In this document: one piece after another, positions 1 through 5,326 of the stretch
Layout of the letters: each line of letters begins with the position of its first letter
How positions within the stretch are numbered: the stretch's first letter is position 1
Source: Ruminiclostridium sp.
GTDB taxonomy: Bacteria > Bacillota > Clostridia > DSM-8532
Reading direction: 5' to 3'
Assembly (NCBI GenBank): GCA_003535195.1
Contig: DOHN01000002.1
Coordinates: 15,423 to 20,748, forward strand
Length of the DNA stretch: 5,326 nt
The notes under the pieces: generated by a model
Told to the model about the DNA's origin: nothing
Databases searched by the model: none
Seen by the model: only the letters and a program-made list of their open reading frames with translations
Program-made: the position numbers and the translations under genes

Positions 1-1596
1 GGCGCCTTCCTCCGAGGTGGCGGAATTGGTCTGTACCACATCGGATATCTGCATGATTCCCTGGTTAATCTGCTCAATGCCGGTTGACTGTTCGTTGGAG
101 GCAACTGCAATCTCCTCTACAAGGACTGCCACCTTCTCCACCTGGTCAACAATTTTACTGAGCTCCTCCGCAGTATCCTTCGCAATCTTTGTTCCCGCTT
201 CGACCTTCTTTATGGAGCCCTCTATTAAATCGGTTGTTTCCTTTGCCGCATTTGCCGACCGGGCGGCAAGGGTACGAACCTCTTCGGCCACCACAGCAAA
301 GCCTTTGCCGTACTGCCCGGCCCGTGCAGCCTCAACAGCGGCATTCAGTGCCAGAATATTGGTTTGGAAAGCGATGTCATCAATCACCTTAATAATCTTG
401 TAAATATTACTGGAGGAGATATTGATTTCATCCATGGCCTTCAGCATTTCCCTCATCTGAGTGTTGCCCTGGGTTGCATTTACTTTTGCGTCACCGGCAA
501 GCTCATTGGCCTTATCGGCATTTTGTGCATTCAGCTTGGTCTGGGAAGCGATTTCCTCAACCGAGGCGGTTAACTCCTCTATGGAACTGGCTTGTTCGGT
601 GGCGCCCTGTGAAAGCGCTATACTTGAATCAGAGACTTGCTTCGATCCTGCCGCGACCTGCTCTGCAGCCGAAGCGATATCCGTAATTAAATTATTGAGC
701 TTGCGCACCAGTTCAGACAATTTCCCTCCAAGAAGGTCTTTTTCCGACCTGACATTCACATCCACCGTCAAGTCGGCTGATGTCATTCTTTCAGCCACCA
801 GCGCATGTTCCCGTGTACTTTCGACAAGTTTTTGGAAGGATTTCGCAAGCTTGCCCACCTCATCTGTGGTATCTATGCCCACATTCACTTCTACATCACC
901 AATGGCCAGCCTGTCGGCCGCATTCACTATCTTATTGACGGGTTTGCTGATCATACGGGATATAAAAATACCCAGAGCAATTGCAATAACTGCGCCGGCC
1001 GATACAACAATGATCATCATTACATTGGCTCTTAATGCCTGCTTTTCATTGGCTGAAGCTCTTTCTCCGGCTTCCAGTGTAATATGCTCAAAAATATTGG
1101 AGAAAGCTGTATGGAGCGGCTCGTCAATGGCGGTAATATTTTGTTTATAGGTATTATAAGCTTGATCCTTCTGTCCGTTCTCTATTAATTCCATCGTTCT
1201 TTCTAAAAGGGCCTTATACTCATCCCATAACTCTTTTAAAGATTGATAACTATTGCGTTCTTCGTCTTTTCTGATATTCCCGCTATATTTTTGAAGGTAT
1301 CCCTCGGTCTGCTCAATACCGCTCTTTACCTCTTCCATAGCCTCGAAAGCCTGTGTGTTATTATCCGACAAGACCATGACTGCAGTATTCAGCCTGACTC
1401 TTAAGTAGCTCATATTCGACTTGGCCGAATAGTCAATGCCTAAAGTATCTTCTTCATAAAGAAGGCTGCTTTCTTCTTGAATCCTGTTAATGTTTACAAT
1501 ACCAATCGCCCCTATTAGTCCTGCAATAACCGCGACAATGAGAAAGCCGATGATCAGCTTTGAAGCAATCTTCAAATTATAAAACCATTGCATCAT
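1..1596 (-). CDS. Methyl-accepting chemotaxis protein (transmembrane chemoreceptor), C-terminus cut by window edge
   Basis: This is an inner-membrane chemoreceptor that controls CheA kinase activity through CheW. I read 532 uninterrupted codons. Residues about 13-35 form the first membrane helix. Residues about 36-191 are a mostly helical extracellular sensor, best matching the 4HB_MCP type. Residues 193-212 form the second membrane helix ([15 protein letters not shown]). A HAMP domain follows at 213-265 with P219 and DEVG at 245-248, then a second HAMP-like stretch at about 266-310. The rest is the cytoplasmic coiled-coil signalling domain. Its kinase-contact hairpin is at about 405-441 and includes [21 protein letters not shown]340/E341 and E347/E348 fit the A/S-x-x-E-E-x-x-A/S methylation pattern, which implies CheR and CheB elsewhere. 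The start is ATG-ATG, with AAAGGGG six bases before the first ATG. The gene lies 37 bases after cheW with no terminator between, so it is probably the third gene of the operon. The ligand cannot be predicted. Only the last few dozen residues are missing, because the window ends. Confidence 0.95.
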   Translation of the reverse strand, partial: MMQWFYNLKIASKLIIGFLIVAVIAGLIGAIGIVNINRIQEESSLLYEEDTLGIDYSAKSNMSYLRVRLNTAVMVLSDNNTQAFEAMEEVKSGIEQTEGYLQKYSGNIRKDEERNSYQSLKELWDEYKALLERTMELIENGQKDQAYNTYKQNITAIDEPLHTAFSNIFEHITLEAGERASANEKQALRANVMMIIVVSAGAVIAIALGIFISRMISKPVNKIVNAADRLAIGDVEVNVGIDTTDEVGKLAKSFQKLVESTREHALVAERMTSADLTVDVNVRSEKDLLGGKLSELVRKLNNLITDIASAAEQVAAGSKQVSDSSIALSQGATEQASSIEELTASVEEIASQTKLNAQNADKANELAGDAKVNATQGNTQMREMLKAMDEINISSSNIYKIIKVIDDIAFQTNILALNAAVEAARAGQYGKGFAVVAEEVRTLAARSANAAKETTDLIEGSIKKVEAGTKIAKDTAEELSKIVDQVEKVAVLVEEIAVASNEQSTGIEQINQGIMQISDVVQTNSATSEEGA

Positions 1597-1602
1597 TTCG
1601 TT

Positions 1603-1609
1603 CCCCTTT
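1603..1609 (-). promoter_or_regulatory. Ribosome binding site of the chemoreceptor gene
   Basis: The minus strand reads AAAGGGG here, six bases before the ATG at 1596-1594 and nine before a second ATG at 1593-1591. Either ATG is usable and they differ by one methionine. I chose the upstream one. Confidence 0.65.
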
Positions 1610-1633
1610 ATTTATATATTTTAAGTCTAATTT

Positions 1634-2131
1634 TTAAAGCGCTTCTTCCAATATTTCGAGTTCAGCCTCTGTAAGAAGTTTTTCGCAATCCAGAAGCAAT
1701 TTTACTTCACTGCCCACCTTTCCGATGCTTTTGATAAACCTGTTGCTGATCCCCTTGTTCATCTGGGGCGGCGCTACGATATCCTGCTCAGGAATTGTGA
1801 GGACTTCAGCCACGCTATCCACGATCAAACCGATAGAAGTCTCATTAATATCAATGACAATGATACAGGTCCTGTCGTTATATTCTTTTGATTCCTTTTT
1901 AAACCGCAGCCTTACGTCCGTAACAGGAATAATTTTTCCTCTCAGATTAATGATGCCCTTCACATATTCCGGTAGCTGGGGTATTTCGGTAACCGCCTGC
2001 ATTCCGATGATCTCCGTGACATATTTGATTTCGATCCCATAGGTTTCCTTTCCGAGAGAAAAGACCAGGAACCTGTTCTTTTGAGCATCTTCCTCTTCAA
2101 GAGCCAAATCAGGCCTAAGCTCATCACCCAT
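1634..2131 (-). CDS. cheW: Chemotaxis coupling protein CheW
   Basis: CheW is a soluble adaptor that links chemoreceptor tips to the P5 domain of CheA in the array. The single CheW domain fills nearly the whole protein, from NRFLVFSLGKETYGIEI to about ten residues before the end. It contains the hallmark stretch YVKGIINLRGKIIPVTDVR, whose NLRG arginine matches the conserved receptor/kinase contact arginine of the family. The length is 165 aa, close to E. coli CheW (167). I chose the ATG at 2131-2129 because the Shine-Dalgarno sequence ends at 2141, leaving nine bases. An ATG three codons earlier (2140-2138) abuts the Shine-Dalgarno with no spacer; using it would give 168 aa. The cheA stop codon is only 15 bases upstream, so translation is probably coupled. 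The presence of one CheW beside CheA and a receptor supports a dedicated signalling unit. Confidence 0.95.
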   Translation of the reverse strand: MGDELRPDLALEEEDAQKNRFLVFSLGKETYGIEIKYVTEIIGMQAVTEIPQLPEYVKGIINLRGKIIPVTDVRLRFKKESKEYNDRTCIIVIDINETSIGLIVDSVAEVLTIPEQDIVAPPQMNKGISNRFIKSIGKVGSEVKLLLDCEKLLTEAELEILEEAL

Positions 2132-2140
2132 ATTGTTCAT

Positions 2141-2147
2141 CTCCCTT
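2141..2147 (-). promoter_or_regulatory. Ribosome binding site deciding the cheW start, overlapping the cheA stop
   Basis: The minus strand reads AAGGGAG (2147-2141), and its first base is the last base of the cheA TGA stop. It touches the ATG at 2140 directly but sits nine bases from the ATG at 2131. This favours the downstream start. The overlap with the cheA stop suggests translational coupling. Confidence 0.7.
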
Positions 2148-4114
2148 CATATTTTATTTTCTAATAAGCTTCCAATATCCAGTATTAAACTGATACTTCC
2201 GTCACCTAATAAAGTACAGCCTCCCAACCCCCTTAACCTTTTAAATTTTTTAATATAGTCAGGCAATGCTTTAACCACTACCTGCTGTTCACCAATCAGC
2301 CTGTCGGTAAATATGCATAGATTTTTTCCCTCATGTTCCACCATGACTATAATGCCTTGAGAAAGCTCTGTTATTTCGGTCTTTATCTTAAACAGCGCAT
2401 GCAGCCTCAAAACGGGATAGCAGTCTCCCCGCAGCATGATCATTTCCTGTCCGTTGATGTCGGCCATTACGCTGCCCTCTTGCACCTTAAAAGACTCTTT
2501 TATGCTGATGATGGGGATTGTATACTGGGCTTTTCCGGTCTGGATTGTCATCCCATCCATTATGGCCAGGGTGAGAGGAATCTTTAGAATGATAGTCGTA
2601 CCTTTGTCTGGAACGCTGTCTATGGAGATCGTCCCCCCAATGGCGCCAATATTTCTGCTGACTACATCCATCCCGACACCGCGGCCCGAATATTCTGTAA
2701 CTTCATCCTTTGTGGAGAAGCCCGGCTGAAAAATACAGGAATATATCTCCTTGTCCGTCAGCTCGCTTTCGGGCCTGGTGATAAGCCCGGTTTCTATGGC
2801 CCTTGAAAGGATCTTCTCCCTGTTTAATCCTCTTCCGTCATCCTTTATTATAATGAGGACATCGCCGCCTGAATTTTTTGCTTCCAGGGTGATGGTTCCC
2901 GTTTCCGCCTTTCCCTTTACTTTTCTTTCTTCAGCCGGTTCTATTCCATGGTCAATTGAATTCCTGATAAGATGCATAAGAGGATCCGAAATATGTTCAA
3001 TTATATTTTTATCAACCTCGGTCTCTTCCCCGATGATCTTGAGATCAACCTGTTTTGAAAGCTTTTTGGACATATCTCTGACAATTCTGTTCATTTTTCG
3101 GAATGTCATAGAAAGAGGTACCATCCTGATGGACATGGCAATATCTTGAAGCTCATTAATGATTTTCCGGTGCTGCCTTGCCGACTTTTGAAAACTATCA
3201 AGGGACAATCCCTTCAAGTCGGAATTATTGGTGAGCATGGCTTCGGAGATGACCAGTTCTCCGACAAAATCCATTAGCTTGTCCAGTTTATCCACATTGA
3301 CACTGATCATGTTTTGGTGGGACAGAAGACTATTATGGGCCGCTTCACCATTTTGCTCAGCGGCATGCTGAGTTTCATCCTGAAGCTTTTGGGTCTGTTC
3401 GGGCTGAGGGAGCTCCGCCAGCTCTAAATCTTTAAGAAAGATTGTCTGTGCAAAAAAATGATGAATTTCTTCATAGGAACGGTCTGATTTTAACCAAATT
3501 TGAAATCCTTCCTTTTGAATTGCCTGAGCGCTTTTTTCATCATCGGTGATATTCTCAGGGATATAATAGATTTCATCCGCTATTTCTTTCAGGTTATGAA
3601 TGACGGCATAGGCCCGGATGTTCTCCATTTCGCAGCCTTCCTCAAAATAGAGGACTGCTTTAAACTCTTTCTTCTTTTTAGGTTCCCCGGTTTCTTTGCC
3701 CAGGTTTCCCTCTTTCAGCGACGCCAAGAAAGAATTGTTTTTGGTTATAAGATCCGAAGCGCTTCCATCAGGCTTACTGCCACCCCTGATTTTCTGAATT
3801 TCGCCTTTGATGAAATCAAGGCTCTCCAGAATGATATCGCTCAGCACGGAATAATCGGCATTGATGCACTTTTCTTTGCGCACAAAATAGATAAGGTCCT
3901 CCACCGAATGAGAGAGCATGGAAATATCCTGAAAGAGCATCATGGCAGAGGAACCTTTGATGGTGTGCATAATCCTGAATATTTCGTTAATGGAATCCTC
4001 CTGAAAGGAACTCGATTTTTCACTATTGATAATGATTTGCTCCAGCTGCTCCAATAATTGTGTTGTTTCAAAAATGTATATATCCATCATCGGATCCTGA
4101 CTTGATTCTGACAA
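2147..4114 (-). CDS. cheA: Chemotaxis histidine kinase CheA
   Basis: CheA autophosphorylates a histidine in trans within a dimer and passes the phosphate to CheY and CheB. At 655 aa it is the usual length (E. coli 654). P1 (about 1-110) carries the phospho-acceptor H50 in MHTIKGSSAM and the conserved E72 in HSVEDL. A P2-like response-regulator docking domain spans about 150-230 and is followed by a Q/E-rich linker. P3, the dimerisation helices, starts at about 271 (VNVDKLDKLMDFVGELVISE). P4, the ATPase, has the N box HLIRNSIDHG (N385), the G1 box DDGRGL (425-430), the F box at 461-468 and the G2 box GRGVGMD (477-483). P5, the CheW-like regulatory domain, spans about 515-652. No key residue is missing, so the kinase should be active. 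The start is TTG at 4114-4112, five bases after a G-rich Shine-Dalgarno; ATG codons at residues 9 and 10 lack one. It is the first gene of the cheA-cheW-mcp operon, and P2 implies a CheY encoded elsewhere. Confidence 0.97.
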   Translation of the reverse strand: MSESSQDPMMDIYIFETTQLLEQLEQIIINSEKSSSFQEDSINEIFRIMHTIKGSSAMMLFQDISMLSHSVEDLIYFVRKEKCINADYSVLSDIILESLDFIKGEIQKIRGGSKPDGSASDLITKNNSFLASLKEGNLGKETGEPKKKKEFKAVLYFEEGCEMENIRAYAVIHNLKEIADEIYYIPENITDDEKSAQAIQKEGFQIWLKSDRSYEEIHHFFAQTIFLKDLELAELPQPEQTQKLQDETQHAAEQNGEAAHNSLLSHQNMISVNVDKLDKLMDFVGELVISEAMLTNNSDLKGLSLDSFQKSARQHRKIINELQDIAMSIRMVPLSMTFRKMNRIVRDMSKKLSKQVDLKIIGEETEVDKNIIEHISDPLMHLIRNSIDHGIEPAEERKVKGKAETGTITLEAKNSGGDVLIIIKDDGRGLNREKILSRAIETGLITRPESELTDKEIYSCIFQPGFSTKDEVTEYSGRGVGMDVVSRNIGAIGGTISIDSVPDKGTTIILKIPLTLAIMDGMTIQTGKAQYTIPIISIKESFKVQEGSVMADINGQEMIMLRGDCYPVLRLHALFKIKTEITELSQGIIVMVEHEGKNLCIFTDRLIGEQQVVVKALPDYIKKFKRLRGLGGCTLLGDGSISLILDIGSLLENKI

Positions 4115-4119
4115 TGAAA

Positions 4120-4128
4120 CCCCCCCTT
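4120..4128 (-). promoter_or_regulatory. G-rich ribosome binding site of cheA supporting the TTG start
   Basis: The minus strand reads AAGGGGGGG, ending five bases before the TTG at 4114-4112. It is the only strong Shine-Dalgarno near the cheA start. The ATG codons at residues 9-10 have none at a suitable distance. The run of seven G's could slip in replication and change the spacing, though no variation can be seen here. A weak AT-only inverted repeat (4126-4140) overlaps its 5' edge. Confidence 0.65.
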
Positions 4129-4202
4129 ATTTTCTATAAGCTGTGTTCTTGAATATTGGTTACGATCTACCCGGCAATTTTGAAAACATAAAAACCTGTA
4201 CC

Positions 4203-4235
4203 CTAATAAGCTATAGGAACATTGTTATTTTTCAT
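4203..4235 (-). CDS. Possible 10-codon leader peptide upstream of cheA
   Basis: The minus strand has ATG at 4235-4233 preceded by ACGGAGGT (4248-4241). Its GGAGG core is six bases from the ATG, a better ribosome binding site than those of the three chemotaxis genes. The frame encodes MKNNNVPIAY and stops at TAG (4205-4203), 88 bases before the cheA TTG. In-frame codons after the stop (GTGFYVFKIAG, then another stop) look somewhat protein-like. It could therefore be the remains of a longer gene rather than a true leader. It does not contain the run of one amino acid typical of amino-acid attenuators. No function can be assigned, and chance is a real alternative for a frame this short. Confidence 0.3.
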   Translation of the reverse strand: MKNNNVPIAY

Positions 4236-4277
4236 TAATAACCTCCGTAATAAGCGAAAAAAGTGATCCATCATTAC

Positions 4278-4297
4278 CTGCCTCTGTCGGCCGGCAG
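4278..4297. repeat. Small GC-rich inverted repeat in the cheA leader
   Basis: CTGCC (4278-4282) and GGCAG (4293-4297) could form a 5-bp stem with a 10-base loop. It stands out in AT-rich surroundings and would lie in the leader RNA if cheA starts near 4382. It has no adjacent T-run, so it is not a terminator. It may be chance. Confidence 0.25.
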
Positions 4298-4349
4298 AAA
4301 TCTCAATATGAATCTTGCAAGCGAGTGAAATCATTCAATACAAGCAGAT

Positions 4350-4369
4350 TGTCGAAAAATACCGTCGAA
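4350..4369 (+). promoter_or_regulatory. Putative Spo0A binding sites (0A boxes)
   Basis: TGTCGAA at 4350-4356 exactly matches the Spo0A core box (TGNCGAA). CGTCGAA at 4363-4369 differs only in the first base. The shared GTCGAAA repeats at a 13-base interval in the same orientation. Relative to the predicted rightward start (~4415) the boxes lie at about -65 to -46, a position from which activation is possible. Relative to the predicted cheA start (~4382) they lie about 14-33 bases downstream, where binding could block transcription. A 7-base match can occur by chance, and the 13-base spacing is wider than a classic tandem pair. Confidence 0.35.
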
Positions 4370-4379
4370 ATTTGTCTTA

Positions 4380-4408
4380 TTTCAACATATTATATGTTAT
4401 GCTATGAT
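4380..4408 (+). promoter_or_regulatory. Predicted rightward promoter for the helix-turn-helix gene
   Basis: The -10 is TATGAT (4403-4408), preceded by TG at 4400-4401, giving an extended -10 (TGC-TATGAT). The -35 candidate 17 bases upstream, TTTCAA (4380-4385), is poor, which an extended -10 can tolerate. The start site would be near 4415, giving a leader of about 124 bases that contains the hairpin at 4428. Confidence 0.4.
4384..4398. promoter_or_regulatory. Perfect palindrome inside the divergent promoters, operator candidate
   Basis: AACATAT-T-ATATGTT is a perfect inverted repeat with 7-base arms and a 1-base centre. It sits in the spacer of the predicted rightward promoter and covers the -10 of the predicted leftward promoter. 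A dimeric repressor bound here would affect both. The adjacent helix-turn-helix protein is the obvious candidate ligand, by proximity only. AT-rich sequence makes short palindromes more likely by chance. Confidence 0.4.
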
Positions 4409-4417
4409 AAATTTGAA
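4389..4417 (-). promoter_or_regulatory. Predicted leftward promoter for the cheA-cheW-mcp operon
   Basis: On the minus strand a perfect -10 TATAAT (4394-4389) follows TTCAAA (4417-4412), a 4/6 match to the -35 consensus, with an ideal 17-base spacer. The start site would be near 4382, leaving a leader of about 270 bases before cheA. It overlaps the opposite promoter almost completely. I found no good sigma-28 (flagellar) promoter in the region. Confidence 0.4.
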
Positions 4418-4427
4418 GTTCATTTAG

Positions 4428-4464
4428 TAAAGTGTCATGGCCATGTCCGTGACACTTTATTTTT
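4428..4464 (+). terminator. Rho-independent terminator-like hairpin, possible attenuator
   Basis: TAAAGTGTCATGG (4428-4440) pairs with CCGTGACACTTTA (4447-4459) in a 13-bp stem (one U-G pair) around the 6-base loop CCATGT. Five T's follow at 4460-4464, giving terminator polarity on the plus strand. No recognisable plus-strand gene ends here. It begins about 13 bases after the predicted rightward start site, so it may attenuate the downstream gene or stop stray transcription from the left. Confidence 0.55.
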
Positions 4465-4524
4465 GGACTTTGATGTTTATTGGCTTTGGTTTATGGTTTA
4501 TTTTGTATAGTAATCTACGGGGAG

Positions 4525-4531
4525 TGAGGAG
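4525..4531 (+). promoter_or_regulatory. Ribosome binding site deciding the TTG start of the helix-turn-helix gene
   Basis: TGAGGAG ends seven bases before the TTG at 4539-4541. The next in-frame ATG (4551-4553) is 19 bases away, too far for this site. A TAA at 4533-4535 closes the frame immediately upstream, so TTG is the earliest possible start. Confidence 0.7.
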
Positions 4532-4538
4532 ATAACAC

Positions 4539-5326
4539 TTGACAACATATATGAAGTTTGGGGAAAGCCTGAAAATACTGCTTTCCATCTTGGATATCAG
4601 CGTCAGCCGACTGTCTAAAGCGATCAATCTGGACAGCTCGCTTATCAGCCGTTGGATTAATGAAAGAAGAACCCCATCCTATAAGAGCTCCATATACATT
4701 GAAAACATTTCCGAATATCTTTATAAGGGCATACGAAACTCTTTTCAGGAAAATCATATCAATAATCTTTATCTGAAAATATTTGAAGATGGTGATATAA
4801 ATATTGGCACGGGTGAAAAAATAAAAAAGATATTACTCCAATGCCAGGGCTATTCCATTGAATGCAGGAAACAGGCAATGGAGGAAAATAAATTGAAAGC
4901 GCCCGGAAGCAATTACAATGCAAAGTTTTTAAGAAAGTCTCCGTTTTATCAGAATAAGGGCGTTCATAAAAAATATAATATGTCCTCCGAACATGATTCA
5001 AAAGCTTTCTCGGGTTTAACCAAAGAGGATAAGATCATTATAGGCAGCAAAAACATTCTGTGCGTAGGCCTATCGCTGATAGAAGATGCCTCTGCCAGGA
5101 AATGCGATAATAGCGATACGATCTACATATCATTTAATAATGAAATGGATTCCAGATGCCTGTCCTATTATAAAAGCGCTCTTTTGAAAGCCATTGAAAA
5201 TGGCTGGAATGTTGTGAATTTATTGCGGCTTAATAATAATATCGCCAGGACCGTCAAATTCATTGATTTTGCCTGGCCCCTGATCGTTACCGGAAAATTT
5301 ACCCCATACTATTTTAAAAAATATGA
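4539..5326 (+). CDS. Helix-turn-helix DNA-binding protein of unrecognised family, C-terminus cut by window edge
   Basis: This is probably a cytoplasmic transcriptional regulator. The first 262 codons are open and run off the right edge. Residues about 8-62 form an N-terminal Cro/XRE-like helix-turn-helix. VSRLSKAINLDSSLISRWIN (22-41) gives a helix, turn and recognition helix, and a basic NERRTP follows. Residues about 65-160 are polar and lysine-rich with no motif I recognise. From about 164 an ordered-looking domain begins: hydrophobic stretches IIIGSKNILCVGLSLIE (166-182) and TIYISFN (194-200), then NGWNVVNLLRLNNNIARTV (221-239) and GKFTPYYFKKY (252-262). It has no response-regulator receiver or sigma-54 activator signature and no membrane segment. 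The TTG start is set by the Shine-Dalgarno and an upstream in-frame stop. It is transcribed divergently from cheA and its codons look more AT-rich. It could regulate itself, the chemosensory operon, or genes beyond the window; only the DNA-binding role is supported. Confidence 0.85.
   Translation, partial: MTTYMKFGESLKILLSILDISVSRLSKAINLDSSLISRWINERRTPSYKSSIYIENISEYLYKGIRNSFQENHINNLYLKIFEDGDINIGTGEKIKKILLQCQGYSIECRKQAMEENKLKAPGSNYNAKFLRKSPFYQNKGVHKKYNMSSEHDSKAFSGLTKEDKIIIGSKNILCVGLSLIEDASARKCDNSDTIYISFNNEMDSRCLSYYKSALLKAIENGWNVVNLLRLNNNIARTVKFIDFAWPLIVTGKFTPYYFKKY

Larger units (their letters stand above)
4115..4538. other. Divergent intergenic region between cheA and the helix-turn-helix gene
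   Basis: This is 424 bases with no convincing full-size gene on either strand. From left to right it holds the cheA ribosome binding site, a 10-codon leader frame (minus), a small GC-rich inverted repeat (4278-4297), and a pair of Spo0A-box-like sites (4350-4369). Next come overlapping divergent promoters around a palindrome (4380-4417), a terminator-like hairpin (4428-4464), and the plus-strand ribosome binding site. The cheA leader would be about 270 bases if the minus promoter call is right. I looked for c-di-GMP and other common riboswitch cores in it and recognised none. Confidence 0.8.

Noticed and set aside
1..60. Possible truncated or frameshifted receptor at the left edge
   Set aside because: The frame is open to the first base and the sequence there ([10 protein letters not shown]) is normal for this stage of an MCP, so the gene is simply cut by the window boundary.
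17..1150. Long plus-strand open frames (17-403, 461-1150 and smaller ones)
   Set aside because: They lie opposite the chemoreceptor, have low-complexity Ser/Ala/Thr-rich composition typical of antisense frames, and lack ribosome binding sites and domain signatures.
1725..2042. Plus-strand open frame across cheW
   Set aside because: It is antisense to a clear CheW domain and has no ribosome binding site.
2333..4057. Plus-strand open frames across cheA (2333-2587, 2436-2729, 2751-3149, 3500-4057)
   Set aside because: They are shadows of the well-conserved cheA on the other strand and show no recognisable protein family.
4126..4140. AT-only inverted repeat CTTAT-TTTCT-ATAAG next to the cheA ribosome binding site
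   Set aside because: A 5-bp A/T stem is too weak to sequester the G-rich Shine-Dalgarno and is likely chance in AT-rich sequence.
4279..4320. Possible sigma-28 (flagellar) promoter for cheA, with GCCGACAG resembling the -10 GCCGATAA
   Set aside because: The -35 position 15 bases upstream reads CATA instead of TAAA, and the -10 has two mismatches, so the match is too weak.
4115..4382. Riboswitch (for example c-di-GMP) in the long cheA leader
   Set aside because: I could not find the conserved core of GEMM-type or other common riboswitches on the minus strand. The leader remains unexplained rather than assigned.
4325..4510. 61-codon plus-strand frame in the intergenic region
   Set aside because: It starts with GTG without a convincing Shine-Dalgarno, runs through the predicted promoters and the terminator-like hairpin, and its translation has no recognisable features.
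4515..5001. Two 80-codon minus-strand frames opposite the helix-turn-helix gene
   Set aside because: The plus-strand frame is open over 262 codons with a helix-turn-helix and a good ribosome binding site. The minus frames are antisense shadows.

Overview
The window looks like chromosomal DNA of a low-GC, endospore-forming Firmicute, most likely a member of the Clostridia. The evidence is the style of the chemoreceptor signalling domain, strong purine-rich Shine-Dalgarno sites, two TTG start codons, AT-rich spacers, and a possible Spo0A box. I cannot name a genus from sequence alone.

Positions 1-4114 (minus strand) hold a compact chemosensory operon read leftwards in the order cheA, cheW, mcp. 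CheA (655 aa, TTG start) is a complete five-domain histidine kinase. CheW is its coupling protein and follows only 15 bases after the cheA stop. After 37 more bases comes a transmembrane methyl-accepting chemotaxis protein, which runs off the left edge with its last few dozen residues missing. Together the three would form a core signalling unit: receptor dimers, CheW, and the CheA dimer at the inner membrane face. CheA would pass phosphate from its P1 histidine to CheY and CheB. No cheY, cheB, cheR, cheC or cheD is visible, so these must lie further left or elsewhere.

Positions 4115-4538 are a 424-base divergent intergenic region and the most interesting part of the window. It appears to hold two overlapping, opposed sigma-A-type promoters around a perfect 7-1-7 palindrome (4384-4398). 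Beside them is an exact match to the Spo0A core box (4350-4356) with a near match 13 bases on. Just after the predicted rightward start site is a strong hairpin followed by five T's. The roughly 270-base cheA leader contains a 10-codon reading frame with an excellent ribosome binding site. All of these regulatory calls come from inspection only.

Positions 4539-5326 (plus strand) hold the first 262 codons of a divergent gene, also starting with TTG. It encodes an N-terminal helix-turn-helix DNA-binding domain followed by a region I do not recognise, and it is cut by the right edge. A simple model is that this regulator and the chemosensory operon are switched against each other, perhaps at sporulation onset. 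That model is inference. I saw no mobile element, CRISPR array, tRNA, rRNA or clear novel multi-gene system.
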